Positions 8,856-18,449 are shown, counted from the stretch's first letter. The stretch is DNA of 64,000 bases from Porphyrobacter sp. TH134 (GCF_002855495.1 NZ_PKRO01000003.1:1-64000); one strand, 5' to 3'. Program-made: numbers and translations. The notes: a model not told the origin generated them from the letters alone.

Positions 8856-9704
8856 ATGTCTTCTGCCTTCATCGCGCTCCAGCATATCCTGCCCCAGCAC
8901 GCCCTCTCGCGCTTTGCCGGGAGCTTTGCCGCGAGCGAGACGCCCTGGCTGCGTGACCGGCTGATCCGCCGCTTTGTCGCGGCTTACGGCGTCGACCTCA
9001 GCGAAGCGGCACGCGGGATCGGACAATTCGCCAGTTTCAACGACTTCTTCACGCGGGAGCTGAAGCCCGGCGCAAGGCCCCTCGCCGACACGGACACGTT
9101 CATCCTCTCGCCCGCCGATGGCGCGGTCAGCCAGCTGGGCCCGGTCACTGCGGGCCGGATCATTCAGGCCAAGGGGCGCGATTACTCCGTCGCCGAGCTT
9201 CTCGGGTGTGGGGCTGATGAGGCCGCGCGGTTTGATGGCGGGCAGTTCATGACGATCTATCTCAGCCCCAAGGATTACCACCGGGTCCACATGCCCGCCG
9301 CTGGCCGCTTGCAGGCGACCAGCTACATCCCTGGCGACCTCTATTCGGTCAACACGGCCACAGCTGCCGGGGTCGACCGCTTGTTCGCCCGCAACGAACG
9401 CCTGTCGTGCCGGTTCGATGGACCGGACGGGCATTTCGCCAGCGTCATGGTGGGCGCGATGATCGTCGCCGGGATCGACACGGTCTGGCCGAACACCTTC
9501 CGCACCCATGCCGCAGCCCCGGTGCACGAGGAATTCAGCGCCGCAGCCCATGAATTCGCCGCCGGGGACGAGATGGGGCGCTTCTACCTGGGCTCAACCG
9601 TGGTGCTGGTGTTCGAACCTGGCCGCACGGCATGGCTGGAAGGCCTGAAGCCCGGCGATCCGTTGCGCATGGGCCAGGCCATCGCACGGCGGCTGAGCGC
9701 CTGA
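8856..9704 (+). CDS. psd: Phosphatidylserine decarboxylase proenzyme
   Basis: Converts phosphatidylserine to phosphatidylethanolamine at the inner membrane. The 282-residue proenzyme has the self-cleavage motif L-G-S-T at about residues 245-248, whose Ser becomes the pyruvoyl group. It also has the conserved S-P-A-D-G-A-V (Asp of the charge relay) and Y-H-R-V-H (His) segments. Length is normal for bacterial Psd (about 280-320). It stands alone on the plus strand; the next gene converges on it with a 1-base gap between stops. Confidence 0.93.
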   Translation: MSSAFIALQHILPQHALSRFAGSFAASETPWLRDRLIRRFVAAYGVDLSEAARGIGQFASFNDFFTRELKPGARPLADTDTFILSPADGAVSQLGPVTAGRIIQAKGRDYSVAELLGCGADEAARFDGGQFMTIYLSPKDYHRVHMPAAGRLQATSYIPGDLYSVNTATAAGVDRLFARNERLSCRFDGPDGHFASVMVGAMIVAGIDTVWPNTFRTHAAAPVHEEFSAAAHEFAAGDEMGRFYLGSTVVLVFEPGRTAWLEGLKPGDPLRMGQAIARRLSA

Positions 9705-9705
9705 C

Positions 9706-10272
9706 CTATTTCGCGGCGAGGCTTTCGCGAATGAGCGCCACCGCCGCGGCGCTGTCCCATTCATAACCGCCCGCCACCCGCAGCACTTCCTTCCCGCTGG
9801 CGTCGAACAGGACCGTGAGCGGCAACGCGCCTTCGGGCGTGAATTGCGCCGACAGCGCCGCTTCAGGATCGAGCCACGGTTCGAGCCGCGCATAGCCGCC
9901 CTTGGCGAAGAACGGCGTCACCACCTCGCCCCCGCGCACATCCTGACTGATGGTGATCACCCGCACCTCGCCCTCAAGCTCGGCGGCCAGCGTGTCGAGC
10001 TGCGGCATTTCCTTGACGCAAGGGCCGCACCAGGTCGCCCACAGGTTGAGCAGCACCGGCCCGTCCTGCGCGCCGAGATCGAGGCGCTTGCCTGCCGGAT
10101 CGGACACTGTGATCGCCGGGATGGGCGTGCCGGCAAACTGGCGCGTCATCAGTCCTGTCGGCGTCTTGGCAACCTCGCCCTGCGCAACCGGTTGCGCCGG
10201 GGCCTCGGCAGCCCTATCGCATCCCGCCAGCAGCAGGAGCGGTAGTGCCAGAATGAGTGACGAGCGGGACAT
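9706..10272 (-). CDS. TlpA-like thioredoxin lipoprotein
   Basis: Membrane-anchored periplasmic thiol-disulfide oxidoreductase of the TlpA/ResA family. The 188-residue product has a lipoprotein signal (lipobox L-L-A-G-C at about residues 14-18), then a thioredoxin fold with the active site W-C-G-P-C-V-K-E-M in an N-L-W-A-T context. A cis-Pro region follows ([10 protein letters not shown]). The likely role is reduction of periplasmic cysteines, for example in cytochrome c maturation, but no such genes are next to it. The ATG at 10272 overlaps the argH start on the other strand by two bases (CATG), so each gene's promoter probably lies inside the other. Confidence 0.85.
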   Translation of the reverse strand: MSRSSLILALPLLLLAGCDRAAEAPAQPVAQGEVAKTPTGLMTRQFAGTPIPAITVSDPAGKRLDLGAQDGPVLLNLWATWCGPCVKEMPQLDTLAAELEGEVRVITISQDVRGGEVVTPFFAKGGYARLEPWLDPEAALSAQFTPEGALPLTVLFDASGKEVLRVAGGYEWDSAAAVALIRESLAAK

Positions 10273-11680
10273 GACAGGCTCCGATACGGGTGCGACCAAC
10301 GCCATGTGGGGCGGGCGCTTCGCTGACGGACCTAGCGCAATCATGCGCGAAATCAACGCCTCCATCCCGTTCGACAAGGCGCTGTGGCGGCAGGATATCG
10401 CCGCCAGCAAGGCGCATGTGGCGATGCTGGGCGCCGCCGGCATCATCGCCGCCGACGATGAGCTGGTGATCGCCAATGGCCTCGATGCGGTTGCTGGCGA
10501 ATATGAAGCGAGCGGCGTGCCCGAGGATTGGGACCGCGAAGACATCCACATGACCACCGAAGCGCGCCTCGCCGAGTTGATCGGCCCGGTCGCGGGCCGT
10601 CTGCACACCGCGCGCAGCCGCAACGATCAGGTGGCGACCGATTTCCGCCTTTGGGTGCGCGATGCGGCGGAGCAGATGGACGAGGGGCTGGCGGCCTTGC
10701 AGCGTGCGCTGGTGACCCGCGCGGGCGAGCACGCGGCCAGCATCATGCCCGGCTTCACCCATTTGCAGACCGCGCAGCCCGTCACATTGGGCCACCATCT
10801 GATGGCCTATTACGAGATGTTCCGGCGCGACCGGGCGCGGCTGGCCGATGCGCGGGTGCGGATGAACGAATGCCCGCTCGGCAGCGCGGCGCTGGCCGGG
10901 ACTGGCTTTCCCATCGACCGCGAGGCAACGGCGGTAGCGCTTGGCTTCGACCGGCCCACCGCCAATTCTCTCGACGCCGTGTCCGACCGCGACTTCGCGC
11001 TGGATTTCCTGTGGTGCTGTTCAAGCGCCGCCCTGCACCTTTCGCGGCTGGCCGAAGAACTGATCCTGTGGGCGAGCCAACCTTTCGGCTTCATCCGCCT
11101 GCCTGACAGTCTTTCGACCGGCTCGTCGATCATGCCGCAGAAGAAAAACCCCGACGCCGCCGAACTGGTGCGCGGCCATTCGGGCCGCGTGATCGGGGCG
11201 CTCACCAGTCTGATGATCACCATGAAGGGCCTGCCGCTCGCCTATTCCAAGGACATGCAGGACGACAAGCCGCCGGTGTTCGAAGCCGCCAGCCTCATGG
11301 CCCTCAGCATCGCGGCGATGACCGGGATGATTGCGGGCGCCACCTTCAACACCGCCCGGATGCGCGCCGCGGCCGAATTGGGCTATGCCACCGCGACCGA
11401 TCTGGCCGACTGGCTGGTGCGGGCGCGCGGCATCCCGTTCCGCGAGGCGCACCACATCACTGGCAGCGCGGTCAAACTCGCGGAAGCGCGCGGCATCGCG
11501 CTCGACGCCCTGCCGCTCGATGACCTTCAGGCGATTGATGCGCGGATCGATGAAAGCGTCTATGCAGCGCTGTCGGTCGACGCCTCGGTTGCGGCCCGGG
11601 CCTCTTACGGCGGAACCGCGCCCGATCAGGTCCGTTGGCAGGTTGCCGCGGCGCGCGCTGCGCTGGGAATGGAGGAATGA
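10271..11680 (+). CDS. argH: Argininosuccinate lyase
   Basis: Last step of arginine synthesis: cleaves argininosuccinate to arginine and fumarate in the cytoplasm. The 469-residue protein begins with the typical M-W-G-G-R-F segment and carries the fumarase/aspartase superfamily signature [12 protein letters not shown] at about residues 285-296. Length fits ArgH (about 460-470). An ATG at 10253 in the same frame would add six residues and enlarge the overlap with the tlpA-like gene. It is followed by lptM and lysA, the common argH-lptM-lysA arrangement of proteobacteria. Confidence 0.94.
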   Translation: MTGSDTGATNAMWGGRFADGPSAIMREINASIPFDKALWRQDIAASKAHVAMLGAAGIIAADDELVIANGLDAVAGEYEASGVPEDWDREDIHMTTEARLAELIGPVAGRLHTARSRNDQVATDFRLWVRDAAEQMDEGLAALQRALVTRAGEHAASIMPGFTHLQTAQPVTLGHHLMAYYEMFRRDRARLADARVRMNECPLGSAALAGTGFPIDREATAVALGFDRPTANSLDAVSDRDFALDFLWCCSSAALHLSRLAEELILWASQPFGFIRLPDSLSTGSSIMPQKKNPDAAELVRGHSGRVIGALTSLMITMKGLPLAYSKDMQDDKPPVFEAASLMALSIAAMTGMIAGATFNTARMRAAAELGYATATDLADWLVRARGIPFREAHHITGSAVKLAEARGIALDALPLDDLQAIDARIDESVYAALSVDASVAARASYGGTAPDQVRWQVAAARAALGMEE

Positions 11681-11916
11681 TGCGAACCGCCCTCGTTTTG
11701 GTGTTTGCGGGCCTGGTAACGGCTTGCGGAACCACTGCGCCGCTGACCCCGCCCGAAGGCGCCAGCCTTCCGCCCGCGCCCTATGGCGCAACCACCGAGC
11801 CCTCCGCACAAGAATTGCTCCGCCGCGGCGCGCTGGCCGCGCCGGAACGCAGCGTGGAATTGCGCCGGCGTTCGGAAGAACGCCAGGACGACCCCTTCGA
11901 CTTGCCCCCTGAATAA
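11680..11916 (+). CDS. lptM: LptM-like small lipoprotein
   Basis: A 78-residue lipoprotein between argH and lysA. It has a short hydrophobic signal and lipobox L-V-T-A-C at about residues 11-15, then the P-L-x-P-P-E-G-x-x-L-P-P-A-P-Y-G pattern seen in LptM (formerly YifL) proteins. The rest is polar and probably disordered, ending D-D-P-F-D-L-P-P-E. LptM of E. coli helps disulfide maturation of the LPS translocon protein LptD; I transfer that role by family resemblance and conserved neighbourhood. The start overlaps the argH stop by one base, with GGAGG four bases upstream; ATG at 11677 is the alternative. Confidence 0.78.
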   Translation: MRTALVLVFAGLVTACGTTAPLTPPEGASLPPAPYGATTEPSAQELLRRGALAAPERSVELRRRSEERQDDPFDLPPE

Positions 11917-11933
11917 GCACAAGAAGCCAAGCC

Positions 11934-13193
11934 ATGGATCATTTCACCCTGCACAGCGGCGTGATGCACGCCGAAGACGTGCCGTTGCCGCAGATCGCCG
12001 ATGCGGTCGGCACCCCCGTCTATGTCTATTCGCGCGCCACGCTGGAACGCCACGCGCGCGTCTTCCGCGAAGCGCTGGCGGATGTGCCGGACAAGCTGAT
12101 CGCCTTCGCGGTCAAATCGAACCCCAACCTCTCGGTCCTCAAGGTGCTGGGCGCCGCAGGGATGGGTGCAGACGTTGTCTCGGTGGGCGAAATGCGCCGT
12201 GCGCTGGCGGCCGGGATTGCGCCGGAGATGATCGTGTTCTCGGGCGTCGGGAAAACCGCCGCCGAAATGGTCGCCGCGCTGGATGCTGGCATTGGCCAGT
12301 TCAATATCGAAAGCGAGGAAGAAGGCATCGAGCTCGCCGAAATCGCCGCCGCGCGCGGGATGACGGCGCAGTGCACCCTGCGGATCAATCCCGATGTGGA
12401 TGCCGGCACCCACGACAAGATCTCGACCGGCAAGGCCGACAACAAGTTTGGCGTGCCGATCAGCGAGGCAGGCCAGATCTTCGGCAAGCTCGCCGGGCTG
12501 CCCGGCGTGCATCTGCGCGGTGTGGCGGTGCATATCGGCAGCCAGCTGGCCGATCTTGAGCCGTTGGAAACGGCGTTCACCAAGCTTGGCGCGCTCGTCA
12601 CCGCCTTGCGCGGTGCGGGCCACACGATCACGCATGTCGACCTCGGCGGCGGTCTCGGCGTGCCTTACAAGGTTGGCGAGGTGCTGCCGCAGCCTGCCGA
12701 ATACGGCGCAATGGTCGCGCGGGTGACGCGGGACTGGGGCGTGAAGCTGATCTTCGAGCCCGGCCGTGTCATCGCCGGCAACGCGGGCGTGCTGCTGACC
12801 CGCGTGGTGCGCGTGAAGCGCGGCATCAAGGATCCTTTCGTGATCGTCGATGCGGCGATGAATGATCTGGCCCGCCCGGCGCTTTACGGCGCCTATCACC
12901 ATTTCGAGGCGGTCGAACCCAAGGGGGCGCGCATGACCGCAAACATCGTCGGCCCGATCTGCGAGACCGGCGATACCTTCGCGATGGGCCGCGAATGCGA
13001 TGCGCTGGAAGCAGGCGAATTGGCTGTGTTCCGCACCGCCGGGGCTTACGGTGCGACGATGGCCTCGTCCTACAACTCGCGCGGCTTCGTGGCCGAGGTG
13101 CTGGTCGATGGCGACAAGTTCGCCGTGGTCGCCGACCGGATTGAGGCGGGCGCGATCATGGATGCAGAACGCGTGCCCGAATGGCTCGCCTGA
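11934..13193 (+). CDS. lysA: Diaminopimelate decarboxylase
   Basis: Final step of lysine synthesis: PLP-dependent decarboxylation of meso-diaminopimelate. The 419-residue product shows the group IV decarboxylase barrel. The PLP lysine sits in A-F-A-V-K-S-N-P-N (about residue 60), followed by H-I-G-S-Q-L, the phosphate-binding G-G-G-L-G-V-P-Y, and the active-site C-E-T-G-D-T-F-A near residue 345. Length is standard. It starts 17 bases after lptM and is followed 19 bases later by the siroheme synthase half, so these four genes are probably co-transcribed with argH. Confidence 0.95.
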   Translation: MDHFTLHSGVMHAEDVPLPQIADAVGTPVYVYSRATLERHARVFREALADVPDKLIAFAVKSNPNLSVLKVLGAAGMGADVVSVGEMRRALAAGIAPEMIVFSGVGKTAAEMVAALDAGIGQFNIESEEEGIELAEIAAARGMTAQCTLRINPDVDAGTHDKISTGKADNKFGVPISEAGQIFGKLAGLPGVHLRGVAVHIGSQLADLEPLETAFTKLGALVTALRGAGHTITHVDLGGGLGVPYKVGEVLPQPAEYGAMVARVTRDWGVKLIFEPGRVIAGNAGVLLTRVVRVKRGIKDPFVIVDAAMNDLARPALYGAYHHFEAVEPKGARMTANIVGPICETGDTFAMGRECDALEAGELAVFRTAGAYGATMASSYNSRGFVAEVLVDGDKFAVVADRIEAGAIMDAERVPEWLA

Positions 13194-13212
13194 CCCGCCG
13201 AATGCACCTGCG

Positions 13213-14100
13213 ATGAGCCGGATCGCCAGCCTGCCCTTGTTTCACCAGATTGCGGGGCAAAGCGTGCTGGTGCTGGGCGAAGGTCCGGCAGCGGAGCCCA
13301 AGCGGCGGCTGGTCGAGCGCGCCGGCGGGGTCATCGTCGATGATCTGGCGCGCGCGGTGGACGAAGGCGTACGGCTGGCCTTCATCGCCTATGATGACGC
13401 GCGGGCGTGCGAGGTCGCCGCTATCAATGCGCGCTGTGCGGGGATGCTGGTCAATGTCGTTGACCGGCCGGAATTGTGCGACTTTACAACGCCTTCAATC
13501 CTTGACCGTGATCCGCTGTTGATCGCGATCGGCACTGGCGGCGCGTCGGCCGGACTGGCGAAGCATGTGCGGCTGCGGCTTGAACGGGTGCTGCCCGAGA
13601 GTTTGGGCTTGCTCGCCAAAGCGCTGGAAGCTGTCCGCCCTGCCCTGCGCCAGCGCTTTCCCGATGGCCCGGACCGGCGCCGTGCGGTCGATGCTGCGCT
13701 GCGTGAAGGCGGTGCGCTTGACCCGTTTGATCCGGGATCCTTTCAGAAGGTTGAAAGCTGGATTGCCGATGCGGCGCAGGCTGCGGCCGGGGCCGTTGTC
13801 GAGATCATCCTGACCAGCGCCGATCCTGAGGAGCTTACGTTGCGGCAGGCCCGGCTGCTGGGCGAAGCAGACGTGCTGCTGCTGGACGGCGATGTGCCTG
13901 CGGCGATCCTTGCCAGAGCCCGCGCCGATGCCGAAAGATGCGTGTTACCCGCAAAAGAGCGGGGCGAACCGGGGCCTAGCGAGGGTCTGGCGGGGGTCGA
14001 AGCGGGGTCTGAACCTCGCAATGACGGGTCTACACCCCCCTTGTCACCCGGTCTCACCCTGATCCTGCATTGGCGCCCGGGGGCTTGCCCGAGGGCCTGA
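13213..14100 (+). CDS. Siroheme synthase N-terminal half (precorrin-2 dehydrogenase/ferrochelatase)
   Basis: NAD-dependent oxidation of precorrin-2 to sirohydrochlorin, and probably iron insertion to siroheme; it corresponds to the CysG N-terminal (Met8p-like) part. Visible features are a Rossmann start V-L-V-L-G-E-G-P-A-A with P-K-R-R-L, V-V-D-R-P-E-L-C-D-F-T-T-P at about residue 90, and I-G-T-G-G-A-S-A-G-L-A-K. The methyltransferase half is encoded separately at 48 kb (cobA). The C-terminus is odd. After L-P-A there are about 30 low-complexity residues rich in G, P, E and S that read as an in-frame repeat-like insertion, then P-G-L-T-L-I-L-H-W, the expected tail. Confidence 0.83.
   Translation: MSRIASLPLFHQIAGQSVLVLGEGPAAEPKRRLVERAGGVIVDDLARAVDEGVRLAFIAYDDARACEVAAINARCAGMLVNVVDRPELCDFTTPSILDRDPLLIAIGTGGASAGLAKHVRLRLERVLPESLGLLAKALEAVRPALRQRFPDGPDRRRAVDAALREGGALDPFDPGSFQKVESWIADAAQAAAGAVVEIILTSADPEELTLRQARLLGEADVLLLDGDVPAAILARARADAERCVLPAKERGEPGPSEGLAGVEAGSEPRNDGSTPPLSPGLTLILHWRPGACPRA
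13960..14050 (+). repeat. Repeat-like insertion inside the siroheme synthase gene
   Basis: G-rich imperfectly repeated sequence (several copies of a GGGGTC/GGGTCT-type word, then CCTCGCAATGACGGG) lies in frame near the 3' end of the CysG-N-type gene. It resembles the intergenic palindromic elements of sphingomonads more than coding sequence. Its ends are not sharply defined by eye. Confidence 0.35.
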
Positions 14101-14103
14101 TGC

Positions 14104-15111
14104 TCACGCGGCCTGCAAGACCGGGCTGCGCAGACTGGCAAAGTAACCCGACATCGCCGCAATCGCCTTGTCGCTCAGCGCGATAAACGCGCGGCGCCGA
14201 TCGGCGGGATCGGGCACCCGCTGGAAAATCCCGCTTTCCACCATCTGCGTCAGCCAGCGCAGCGCCGTGGTTGCCGGCACGCCGGCCGCGATGCACAGCG
14301 AGGTGACCGAGACCTGCACGCCTTCGCCATGCGCCGCTGTCAGATCGAGCAGCATATCCCACGCCGGATCGCCGAACAGATCAGGATCGAAAAACCGCAC
14401 CCGCGCCTGCCGGTTCGCAATAACCTGGCGCACCATCTGCGGATCGGGCAGCGGCGGCGCATGGTCGCGAGCGGCATGGAATCCGTTGACCAACCCGCCC
14501 TCGGGCGCGCGATAATCCCGTTTGAGATCACTGACACCGCTGCCGTCGCCCGACGCAGCGGCGTGGCCCAGCCGGTCAAGCGAATGGGCAATCGCTTCGA
14601 CCTGCTGCGACAGGCGCAGCAAGGCCACGCGGTCCTCATCGCCCATTTCGCGCAGGCGTGCGGCCCCGGCCTCGCCCATGACGCGGCCCACCGCGATCAC
14701 CCGTTCAGCACGGCTGGGCGTAATCAGAATTTGCGGGTTCGACTGATCGAGCACCGCAAACACATCATCAAGGCCCTGAAGATTGGTTGCCACGATCAGC
14801 TTTGCGCCCGAACGCGCCACACGCATATCGAGCCGGGCCAGCCCCGCGAGCATCATCCCGTCAATTCCGCGCGATCCGGTGACCGCACAATCAACCACCA
14901 CCACATCACCGAGCAGCGCAATCGGCCCTTCAAGCAACGCGCGCAGGCTGCCGCCATCGATGCTGCGGAATCCGGCCCCGCCAAGGTCTGCGGCGATCTG
15001 GCGGCGCAATCCCTCATCCTCAGCGAAGATAGCAACGCGCGCTGGCAGGCCAGCACCGTCATCGGCGATGTCATAGGAAAAATCGGCCTGTCCGGAAGCA
15101 TCGTTCAACAT
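14104..15111 (-). CDS. MarR-like winged-helix regulator with receiver-like N-terminus
   Basis: The 335-residue protein has a C-terminal winged helix (about residues 240-330): V-T-S-L-C-I-A-A-G-V-P-A-T-T-A-L-R-W, M-V-E-S-G-I-F-Q-R and D-P-A-D-R-R-R-A-F-I, as in MarR-family regulators. The first 120 residues look like a response-receiver fold (A-I-F-A-E-D-E-G at the start, V-V-V-D-C-A and K-L-I-V-A-T-N strands). The usual phosphorylation context is altered, so it is probably a pseudo-receiver. The start at 15111 (M-L-N-D) was chosen over 15150. It converges on the siroheme gene with 3 bases between stops. The target genes are unknown. Confidence 0.68.
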   Translation of the reverse strand: MLNDASGQADFSYDIADDGAGLPARVAIFAEDEGLRRQIAADLGGAGFRSIDGGSLRALLEGPIALLGDVVVVDCAVTGSRGIDGMMLAGLARLDMRVARSGAKLIVATNLQGLDDVFAVLDQSNPQILITPSRAERVIAVGRVMGEAGAARLREMGDEDRVALLRLSQQVEAIAHSLDRLGHAAASGDGSGVSDLKRDYRAPEGGLVNGFHAARDHAPPLPDPQMVRQVIANRQARVRFFDPDLFGDPAWDMLLDLTAAHGEGVQVSVTSLCIAAGVPATTALRWLTQMVESGIFQRVPDPADRRRAFIALSDKAIAAMSGYFASLRSPVLQAA

Positions 15112-15259
15112 GGGTGCGACTCCAACAATGTTGGAACATGGGTAGAACAAATACGGATCATGTCAAGTATTTGTGCGTGGGTATCAGGGTTTGGGCAACT
15201 TTCATGCGCAGCCAGACACAAAACCGCGCTCGCCCCTTCGCCATGCTTTGCAGGGTCCC

Positions 15260-15279
15260 CCTCCCCGTGCCGGGGGAGG
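15260..15279 (-). terminator. Hairpin after the L,D-transpeptidase gene
   Basis: CCTCCCC (15260-15266) pairs with GGGGAGG (15273-15279) around a 6-base loop, starting three bases past the stop codon of the minus-strand L,D-transpeptidase gene. A strong T-run is missing, so it may be a stability hairpin rather than a classical intrinsic terminator. Confidence 0.45.
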
Positions 15280-15281
15280 CT

Positions 15282-15863
15282 TCAGGGGCGGATTTCGATC
15301 ACCGTCCCATCCGGGACAATCCGCCACAATTCCTCGATTTCGGCGTTGGACAGCGCGATGCAGCCATCGGTCCAGTCCCCCGGCATCCGCCCGAACGGCA
15401 GGCCATTGGGCTGGCCGTGGAGAAAAATCTGCCCGCCCGGCGAACGGCCATAGCTGCGCGCAAAAGCGCGGTCTTCGGCGTTGGGGTAGGAGACTTTCAG
15501 GCTGAGGTGATAGGCGCTGCCGGGGTTGCGGCCCTCAATCACGTAGCGGCCTTCGGGCGTGCGTTCGTCCCCTTCGAACTGCTTGTGGCCTTGGGGCTGG
15601 TCGCCGAATTGCAGGCCGCGCCAGGCCTTGACCGGCTGCCCGCCCGCATAGGCGACCATCAGCCGTTCGGACTTGTCGACAATGAGGTAATCGATGGTGG
15701 CAAAGCGCGGCTCGGCCGCGATCCGGGCCGCTTCCCGCATGAGCGGCGGTGGCGGGGGTGTGGCAGCGCGCTCGGCCTGCGTCACCGGCGGCGCGGCGCA
15801 AGCGGCAAGGGCCAGCAGAGGCAAGAGCGCGAGACGGTTCACAAGCCCAAGGTTAACCCGCAA
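15282..15863 (-). CDS. L,D-transpeptidase (YkuD) lipoprotein
   Basis: Periplasmic peptidoglycan cross-linking or lipoprotein-attaching enzyme of the YkuD family. The 193-residue product has a lipobox L-A-A-C at about residues 19-22 and a proline-rich linker. The catalytic domain has R-T-P-E-G-R-Y (about 103-109), the conserved H-G-Q-P-N, and D-W-T-D-G-C-I-A-L-S-N, in which Cys is the nucleophile. Length fits small YkuD proteins. It is transcribed toward the MarR-like gene. The substrate (cross-links or lipoprotein attachment) cannot be told from sequence. Confidence 0.88.
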   Translation of the reverse strand: MRVNLGLVNRLALLPLLALAACAAPPVTQAERAATPPPPPLMREAARIAAEPRFATIDYLIVDKSERLMVAYAGGQPVKAWRGLQFGDQPQGHKQFEGDERTPEGRYVIEGRNPGSAYHLSLKVSYPNAEDRAFARSYGRSPGGQIFLHGQPNGLPFGRMPGDWTDGCIALSNAEIEELWRIVPDGTVIEIRP

Positions 15864-15933
15864 AACCTCGCGCGATCAATGCCCCAAAATGGAAACTGCC
15901 CCTTGGGGGACAGGGGGTGCAGGGCGTCTGATC

Positions 15934-15954
15934 CCTCTCGCCGCCGGGGAGAGG
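15934..15954 (-). terminator. Hairpin after purA
   Basis: CCTCTC (15934-15939) pairs with GAGAGG (15949-15954), extended by a GC-rich loop, about ten bases past the purA stop on the minus strand. No T-run is obvious. Confidence 0.4.
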
Positions 15955-15964
15955 AGATGCAGGC

Positions 15965-17254
15965 CTAGTCCACAAACGGATCGCGCATCAGGATCGTGTC
16001 GTCCCGCTCCGGCGAGGTCGAAACCAGCGCGACAGGGCATTCGATCAGCTCCTGGATGCGCTGGATATACTTGATCGCATTGGCGGGCAGATCGGCATAG
16101 GAGCGCGCGCCTGCGGTGCTTTCGCTCCAGCCGGGCATGTCTTCGTAGATCGGTTCGCACGCGGCCTGATCGGCGGCGTGGCTGGGGAGGTAATCATACA
16201 CCTTCCCATGCAGGCGATAGCCGGTGCAGATGCTGACCCGGTCGAGCCCGTCCAATACGTCGATCTTGGTCAGCGCGATGCCGGTGACGCCGCTGATCGC
16301 GCAGGACTGGCGCACCAGCACGGCATCGAACCAGCCAACCCGGCGCTTGCGCCCGGTGACCGTGCCGAATTCATGGCCGCGCTCACCCAGCCGCTGGCCG
16401 ATGTCGTCCTCCAGCTCGGTCGGGAACGGGCCGCTGCCGACGCGGGTGGTGTAGGCCTTGACGATGCCGAGCACGAAGCCGGTCGAATTGGGGCCGAGGC
16501 CGCTGCCGGAAGCCGCCGTGCCGCTGACCGTGTTGGACGAAGTGACAAAGGGATAGGTGCCGTGATCGACATCGAGCAGCACGCCCTGCGCGCCTTCGAA
16601 CAGGATCTTCGCGCCCGCGCGCCGCACCTTCTTCAGGCGCTTCCACACCGGCTGGGCGAAACGCAGCACAAACGGCGCGATTTCGCGCAGTTCTTCGAGC
16701 AGCGCCGCGCGGTCAACCGGGGGCTGGCCGAAGCCTGCGCGCAATGCATCGTGGTGCGCGCAGAGGCGGTCAAGCTGCGGTTCCAGCGTGTCGAGATGCG
16801 CCAGATCGCACACGCGGATCGCCCGTCTGCCGACCTTGTCCTCGTAAGCCGGGCCAATGCCGCGTCCGGTCGTGCCGATCTTGCCCTTGCCCGCCGCCGT
16901 TTCGCGCAAGGCGTCGAGATCGCGGTGCAGCGGCAGGATCAGCGGACAGTTATCCGCCACAGCGAGGTTTTCGTCGGTGACGCTGACGCCCTGCCCTTCG
17001 ATCTTGGCGACCTCGTCGCGCAAGGCCCAGGGATCGAGCACTACGCCATTGCCGATCACCGACAGCGTGCCCGACACGATGCCTGACGGGAGCAGCGACA
17101 GCTTGTACACCTTGCCATCGATCACCAGCGTGTGGCCGGCATTGTGCCCGCCCTGAAAGCGCACGACGGCGTCCGCCCGGCTGGCGAGCCAGTCGACGAT
17201 CTTGCCCTTGCCCTCATCGCCCCACTGGGCGCCGATCACGGTGACGTTGGCCAT
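15965..17254 (-). CDS. purA: Adenylosuccinate synthetase
   Basis: GTP-dependent joining of IMP and aspartate, the first committed step to AMP. The 429-residue product opens with [13 protein letters not shown] (P-loop-like GTP site) and G-G-H-N-A-G-H-T. It includes the signature [16 protein letters not shown] and ends with the G1-type guanine-binding region (L-T-K-I-D-V-L-D). Length is typical. The open frame continues upstream, but 17254 begins exactly at the family N-terminus. The next upstream gene on the same strand is the bacteriocin-like pair, about 1.2 kb away, past a divergent esterase. Confidence 0.96.
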   Translation of the reverse strand: MANVTVIGAQWGDEGKGKIVDWLASRADAVVRFQGGHNAGHTLVIDGKVYKLSLLPSGIVSGTLSVIGNGVVLDPWALRDEVAKIEGQGVSVTDENLAVADNCPLILPLHRDLDALRETAAGKGKIGTTGRGIGPAYEDKVGRRAIRVCDLAHLDTLEPQLDRLCAHHDALRAGFGQPPVDRAALLEELREIAPFVLRFAQPVWKRLKKVRRAGAKILFEGAQGVLLDVDHGTYPFVTSSNTVSGTAASGSGLGPNSTGFVLGIVKAYTTRVGSGPFPTELEDDIGQRLGERGHEFGTVTGRKRRVGWFDAVLVRQSCAISGVTGIALTKIDVLDGLDRVSICTGYRLHGKVYDYLPSHAADQAACEPIYEDMPGWSESTAGARSYADLPANAIKYIQRIQELIECPVALVSTSPERDDTILMRDPFVD

Positions 17255-17396
17255 TTCAATCCTTATCCGACAGGCGGGAAAACCGCGCAGGCCGCCTAGG
17301 CGTTTGGGCGGGGGAGAGCAAGGGCAAGGCAGAAGCCGCGAAGGGTTTTGCGAGCCTGCACGTTGAAAGGGCAGATTGGTCACGAGGACGATGCCG

Positions 17397-18449
17397 ATGC
17401 ATACCACCGCCAAAGCCCTGATCGCTGCCGGAGCGCTTGCCGTGCTCGCCAGCCCCATCCTTGCCCAGCAGCAGCGCGGGGGCGGGCCCCGCATCGCGGG
17501 CGAATGTCGCGCCGAAATTGCTGCGCTGTGCGGAACGGACCGGTCGCAGATGCGCGCGTGCCTTGCCCAGCGGGCCAGCCAGCTCTCCGAGGATTGCCGC
17601 GGCCAATTGCGCGCGCGGATGGAGCAGCGGCGCGGCGGCCCCGGCCAGCGCGCCGAACAGCAGGGCCCCGCTCCGCAGACCCTCGCCTATGGCAGTGACA
17701 GCCTTCAGGCGCTTGATCTGTGGGTGCCCGCAGGCACGAAGAATGCGCCACTTGTCCTGTTTGTCCACGGGGGCGGATGGAAGCGCGGGTCAAAGAGCAA
17801 TGCCATGGGCCGGGCGATGCCGGCGCATATGTTGGAACAGGGCTATGCCTTTGCATCGGTGGATTACCGCCTCGTCCCGCACAGCACCGTGGAGGACCAG
17901 GCAGCAGACGTTGCGGCGGCCCTCGCCTTTCTGCTGGCGCGCGCTGACGACTTGGGGATTGATCGGACCCGCGTGGTGCTGACGGGCCACAGCGCAGGCG
18001 CGCATCTGGTGGCGCTGGTGGGGACGGACGAGCGCTATCTGAAGACCGCGGGCCTCAGCTTTGCCGATATTGACGGGGTTATGCCCAATGACGGGGCGGC
18101 CTATGATGTGCCGGCGCAAATGGCGCAGGCCGGGCGGTTCATGGCGGGCACCTATGAACAGGCGTTCGGCACCGATCTGGCGCGACAGCGCGCGCTCTCG
18201 CCCACCTTCCACGCCGCCGCGCCCAATGCGCCCGCGTTTCTGCTGATCCACGTCCAGCGCAAGGACGGAATAGCGCAAAACACTGCGCTGGCCGAAGCGC
18301 TCCGCCGTGCCGGCACCGCGGTAGAGATCGGCAGCTTTCCCGGTGACGGGTTAAAGGGCCATGCCGAGATCAACCGCAAGCTGGGCCAGCCCGACTACCC
18401 GGCCACCCCGGTCATGGATGCATGGCTGAAGACCGTGTTTGGGGCATGA
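17397..18449 (+). CDS. Secreted alpha/beta-hydrolase (esterase) with Cys-rich N-terminal repeat
   Basis: Secreted carboxylesterase or lipase-like hydrolase of the HSL/kynurenine-formamidase-type alpha/beta fold. After a signal peptide (A-S-P-I-L-A-Q) a 40-residue segment carries four evenly spaced cysteines (C-x8-C-x9-C-x9-C), resembling the Cys-rich GLG1-type repeat seen in some bacterial exported proteins. The hydrolase domain follows, with oxyanion-hole H-G-G-G-W, nucleophile G-H-S-A-G-A-H, and a late G-H-A-E-I-N likely to hold the catalytic His. Start 17397 has GAGGA eight bases upstream; 17391 is possible. It is divergent from purA. The substrate is unknown. Confidence 0.8.
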   Translation: MHTTAKALIAAGALAVLASPILAQQQRGGGPRIAGECRAEIAALCGTDRSQMRACLAQRASQLSEDCRGQLRARMEQRRGGPGQRAEQQGPAPQTLAYGSDSLQALDLWVPAGTKNAPLVLFVHGGGWKRGSKSNAMGRAMPAHMLEQGYAFASVDYRLVPHSTVEDQAADVAAALAFLLARADDLGIDRTRVVLTGHSAGAHLVALVGTDERYLKTAGLSFADIDGVMPNDGAAYDVPAQMAQAGRFMAGTYEQAFGTDLARQRALSPTFHAAAPNAPAFLLIHVQRKDGIAQNTALAEALRRAGTAVEIGSFPGDGLKGHAEINRKLGQPDYPATPVMDAWLKTVFGA

